Shown here piece by piece: positions 6,803-8,295 of a stretch of DNA of 8,295 bases. The notes beneath the pieces are model-generated. The model was given only the letters and a program-made list of their open reading frames with translations. It ran no database searches and had not been told where the DNA came from. This stretch comes from Rhodanobacteraceae bacterium (lineage in GTDB: Bacteria > Pseudomonadota > Gammaproteobacteria > Xanthomonadales > Rhodanobacteraceae). Position numbers and translations under genes: made by a program. Numbering within the stretch: the first letter of the stretch is position 1; each line of letters begins with the position of its first letter. The stretch covers positions 1-8,295 of the forward strand of contig JAICHS010000088.1 in NCBI GenBank assembly GCA_025924775.1. Reading direction: 5' to 3'.

Positions 6803-7138
6803 CACACCAAAACGTAGCCCCGCGACGGCCTACGACGGTTTGGTTTGACGCAATTTCGATCCCAACTGGCATCGACGCCTGCCACCGGAGCGGTTCTCCT
6901 TGCCGAAACCGAAAGCTACCCGGTGACTGCGAGATCGTTACGCCAAGCTGGGTTTTGTTTCCACCCGACGTGCCGACTTGATGGCGCCGGATCTCGTAGG
7001 AGGGTACGTGGCGACTGGGACAAGCTCACGACGAAGGTAGAAGCCCGTTGCCTGATTCCAAATTTCGAATGCAAAAACAAAGGCATCTGGCAATGTTAGC
7101 CGTTTTTTTTATTGAGCCCCGACCAACCCTCTGCTTCA

Positions 7139-7160
7139 GGCCTTCCCGACGTGAAAGGCC
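7139..7160 (-). terminator. Hairpin just after the cytochrome stop
   Basis: On the minus strand, GGCCTT (7160-7155) pairs with AAGGCC (7144-7139) across a 10-nt loop, starting 6 nt after the cytochrome TAG. There is no T-run immediately after it, so it is more likely an mRNA-end stabiliser or weak terminator than a complete intrinsic terminator. Confidence 0.35.
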
Positions 7161-7166
7161 CGGTCG

Positions 7167-7859
7167 CTATAAGGTCGACGCGTAATCGGCGAGCGCACGC
7201 ATGTCGGCCGCGCTGAGGTTGCGCGCGACGCCCCGCATCACCTTGTCGTTGCTGGTGCCTATGCGCGTACCGTCGCGGTAGGCCTGCAACTGTCTCAACA
7301 GGTATGGGGCGTTCTGGCCGGCGAGGTGAGGGAACGTCGACCACGCCGGTTGCGGTGCGGTGCTGGTGGGGTCGGGACGCGGACCCCTGCCGTCGACACC
7401 ATGGCAGCCTTGGCAGGGCGGCACGCCTTTCGCGACGTCCCCATCGTGGAACAGGATGGAACCACGCGGCGATTTCGGTGCCTTCTGCGTCGCGGCCCTG
7501 GCGGGCAGCGACGCGAAATGAGCGGCAAGGTTGCGAATGTCCTGGTCGGTCAGCGCTTTCGCGAGGGGTTGCATCACCGCGCCGGTGCGCGATCCGTCCT
7601 TGAATGCGCGCAACTGCACGTACAGGTAGGTTGCCGATTGCCCGGCGAGATTCGGAAAGGTGGGCGCGGCCGCGACGCCGTTGCTGCCGTGGCAAGCCGC
7701 GCAGGGGGCGGCCTTGGTCGCGCCCGCTACCGCGTCGCCGTGTATCGGCTTCTGGTTGCGCAAATCGTCGAACTGCGGAGTCGCGGCCAGCGCCACGCCG
7801 ACGGCCATCGCCACCAATGCGATCGAGGCAACGATTGCAGCGCGTGTCGTGAAGATCAC
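7167..7859 (-). CDS. Exported dihaem cytochrome c (cytochrome c4 type)
   Basis: This 230-residue protein carries two c-type haem sites, CAACH (53-57) and CQGCH (149-153), one in each of two homologous halves, the hallmark of cytochrome c4-like electron carriers. Each half repeats the pattern haem - FPNLAGQ/FPHLAGQ - YL..QL.A..DG.R (68-91 and 176-199). The likely axial methionines are Met96 (GAVMQPL) and Met208 (DKVMRG). Residues 1-26 form a signal peptide ending ALAA, placing it in the periplasm. The start is GTG at 7859, chosen because TGAGGA lies 8 nt ahead and overlaps the stop of the upstream outer-membrane gene (10-bp gap), which points to translational coupling. It probably shuttles electrons between the outer-membrane complex and inner-membrane oxidases or quinone enzymes. 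The function is solid as to type, while the partners are inferred. Confidence 0.92.
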   Translation of the reverse strand: MIFTTRAAIVASIALVAMAVGVALAATPQFDDLRNQKPIHGDAVAGATKAAPCAACHGSNGVAAAPTFPNLAGQSATYLYVQLRAFKDGSRTGAVMQPLAKALTDQDIRNLAAHFASLPARAATQKAPKSPRGSILFHDGDVAKGVPPCQGCHGVDGRGPRPDPTSTAPQPAWSTFPHLAGQNAPYLLRQLQAYRDGTRIGTSNDKVMRGVARNLSAADMRALADYASTL

Positions 7860-7872
7860 GGCGTTGTCCTCA
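7860..7872 (-). promoter_or_regulatory. Stop-overlapping ribosome-binding site of the cytochrome gene
   Basis: On the minus strand the upstream stop TGA is part of TGAGGA, a good Shine-Dalgarno core placed 7 nt before the GTG start at 7859. Ribosomes finishing the beta-barrel gene would be positioned to restart, which decides the GTG start and indicates cotranslation of the pair. Confidence 0.75.
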
Positions 7873-8295
7873 CAGTTTCACGTTGAGCATCACGCCAATC
7901 AGGTTGGCGCTGTAATGCGGCTGCGGCCCCAGGTCGGTGTAGATCCTGTGGTCGATCACCAGATTGTCCTGCAGCCCGAGGTAGTGCCAGTCGGCGAAAC
8001 TCCCGGTCTCGAAAATGTCGAACACCCGCATTCCGAACATGCGCGAGAAGGCAATGTCGAAACCGAGCTGCAGGGTGTTGATGTGATAGTGGTTGTCCGG
8101 GAAGGCGTTGCCCACCGTGTCGACGAACGGTTGCTGCGTGATGGGCAGCGCGGCAGGCGAGGCAAACACGTAACCGATCTTGCCGAGTGCGTAGGTGTAG
8201 GTGTAGGTGTAACTCAAGTCTGCGCGCACGCGTCCGAAATCATGGCGGAACGTGAGCCCTGCGTTGTAATCGCGCTCGTGGTCGAGGCTCTGCCA
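7870..8295 (-). CDS. Outer-membrane beta-barrel, C-terminal 141 residues (probable MtrB/PioB family)
   Basis: The frame is open from the right edge (TGGCAG..., WQSLDHERDYNAGLTF) to TGA at 7872-7870, so only the C-terminus is visible. It shows alternating polar/aromatic strands typical of outer-membrane barrels: YNAGLTFRHDF, ADLSYTYTYTYALG, HINTLQLGFDIAFS, MRVFDIFETGSFADWHY and a final strand YSANLIGVMLNVKL. The tyrosine-rich strands, the 'DWHYLGLQDN' loop and the closing 'Y.AN..GV...V.L' resemble MtrB/PioB porins, which sheathe multihaem cytochromes to pass electrons across the outer membrane in metal-reducing and iron-oxidising bacteria. The immediately following coupled dihaem cytochrome supports this. 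The family call rests on pattern and context, and another barrel family is possible. A multihaem (MtrA/PioA-type) gene would be expected beyond the right edge. Confidence 0.62.
   Translation of the reverse strand, partial: WQSLDHERDYNAGLTFRHDFGRVRADLSYTYTYTYALGKIGYVFASPAALPITQQPFVDTVGNAFPDNHYHINTLQLGFDIAFSRMFGMRVFDIFETGSFADWHYLGLQDNLVIDHRIYTDLGPQPHYSANLIGVMLNVKL
8191..8214 (-). repeat. Hexanucleotide tandem repeat within the barrel gene
   Basis: On the + strand GTAGGT occurs three times in tandem (8191-8208), followed by the variant GTAACT (8209-8214). On the coding strand it encodes Tyr-Thr repeats in a transmembrane strand (SYTYTYTYA). The 6-bp unit keeps frame, so slippage would lengthen or shorten the strand by two residues without breaking the gene. 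Confidence 0.7.

Larger units (their letters stand above)
6721..7166. other. Gene-poor, lower-GC gap of 446 bp
   Basis: No convincing coding region is seen on either strand. GC falls to about 45-60% in the lines I counted (45% at 7021-7080, 50% at 7081-7140, 57% at 6781-6840, 60% at 6841-6900), against clearly higher values in the flanking genes. Contents are a minus-strand terminator-like hairpin (6781-6802), an imperfect inverted repeat around 6807-6843 (CGTAG 6813-6817 with CTACG 6830-6834), a T8 run at 7103-7110 and a hairpin close to the cytochrome stop (7139-7160). The motif GTTGAAAAACTC near 6778 resembles ends of some insertion sequences, so the strip may be mobile-element debris; this is only an impression. 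Confidence 0.5.

Noticed and set aside
6539..6885. Minus-strand ORFs of 88 and 61 codons spanning the end of chrB and the gap
   Set aside because: They are Cys/Arg-rich translations with no family resemblance, crossing a terminator-like hairpin and overlapping chrB antisense.
6845..7099. Plus-strand 84-codon ORF in the low-GC gap
   Set aside because: The composition is irregular, there is no ribosome site or recognisable domain, and it runs to the edge of the T-run region. Treated as non-coding.
7091..7110. T8 run after GGCAATGTTAGCC as an intrinsic terminator for chrB (+)
   Set aside because: Only a 3-bp stem can form ahead of the T-run, too weak to call a terminator.
1..8295. CRISPR array, tRNA or rRNA genes, or a complete insertion sequence
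   Set aside because: By eye I saw no regularly spaced repeats, tRNA cloverleaf, rRNA segment or transposase; a covariance-model scan was not possible.

Overview
The window is GC-rich (roughly two thirds G+C by eye), densely coded DNA. Protein types and sequence flavour fit a beta- or gammaproteobacterium. The Xanthomonadales/Rhodanobacteraceae are my best guess, which is inference from family resemblance and not a database match. Seven well-supported genes and one partial outer-membrane protein gene are present, plus one doubtful small ORF and several hairpins.

Layout: (1) 1-293 (+) is the 3' end of an azurin gene with all its copper ligands, followed by a strong intrinsic terminator at 361-393. 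(2) 416-1837 (+) encodes an FAD-dependent D-2-hydroxyacid (D-lactate/D-2-hydroxyglutarate type) dehydrogenase, and 1883-3043 (+) encodes nicotinate phosphoribosyltransferase (pncB). Both are housekeeping-type metabolism. (3) 3229-5523 (-) holds a likely two-gene unit: an MFS exporter followed by an exported YncE-type beta-propeller protein. Divergent from it, only 52 bp away, is a ChrB-type chromate-resistance protein (5576-6559, +). The intergenic strip carries a perfect 6-4-6 inverted repeat that reaches into the chrB start codon. This looks like a metal/oxyanion-response locus in which an MFS protein takes the place usually held by ChrA. (4) 6721-7166 is a gene-poor, lower-GC gap with hairpins and a T-run. 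(5) 7167-8295 (-) holds the C-terminal part of a probable MtrB/PioB-like outer-membrane beta-barrel, translationally coupled (TGAGGA overlap) to an exported dihaem cytochrome c4-type protein. This is probably the downstream end of an extracellular electron-transfer or metal-oxidation/reduction operon that continues past the right edge.

How the parts may work together: azurin and the dihaem cytochrome are both periplasmic one-electron carriers. The beta-barrel/cytochrome pair suggests electron traffic across the outer membrane, and the ChrB/MFS locus suggests exposure to chromate or a related oxyanion. A metal-rich habitat would tie these together, but the genes are not in one operon and the link is inference. 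The least conventional parts are the ChrB-MFS-YncE arrangement and the MtrB/PioB-cytochrome pair.
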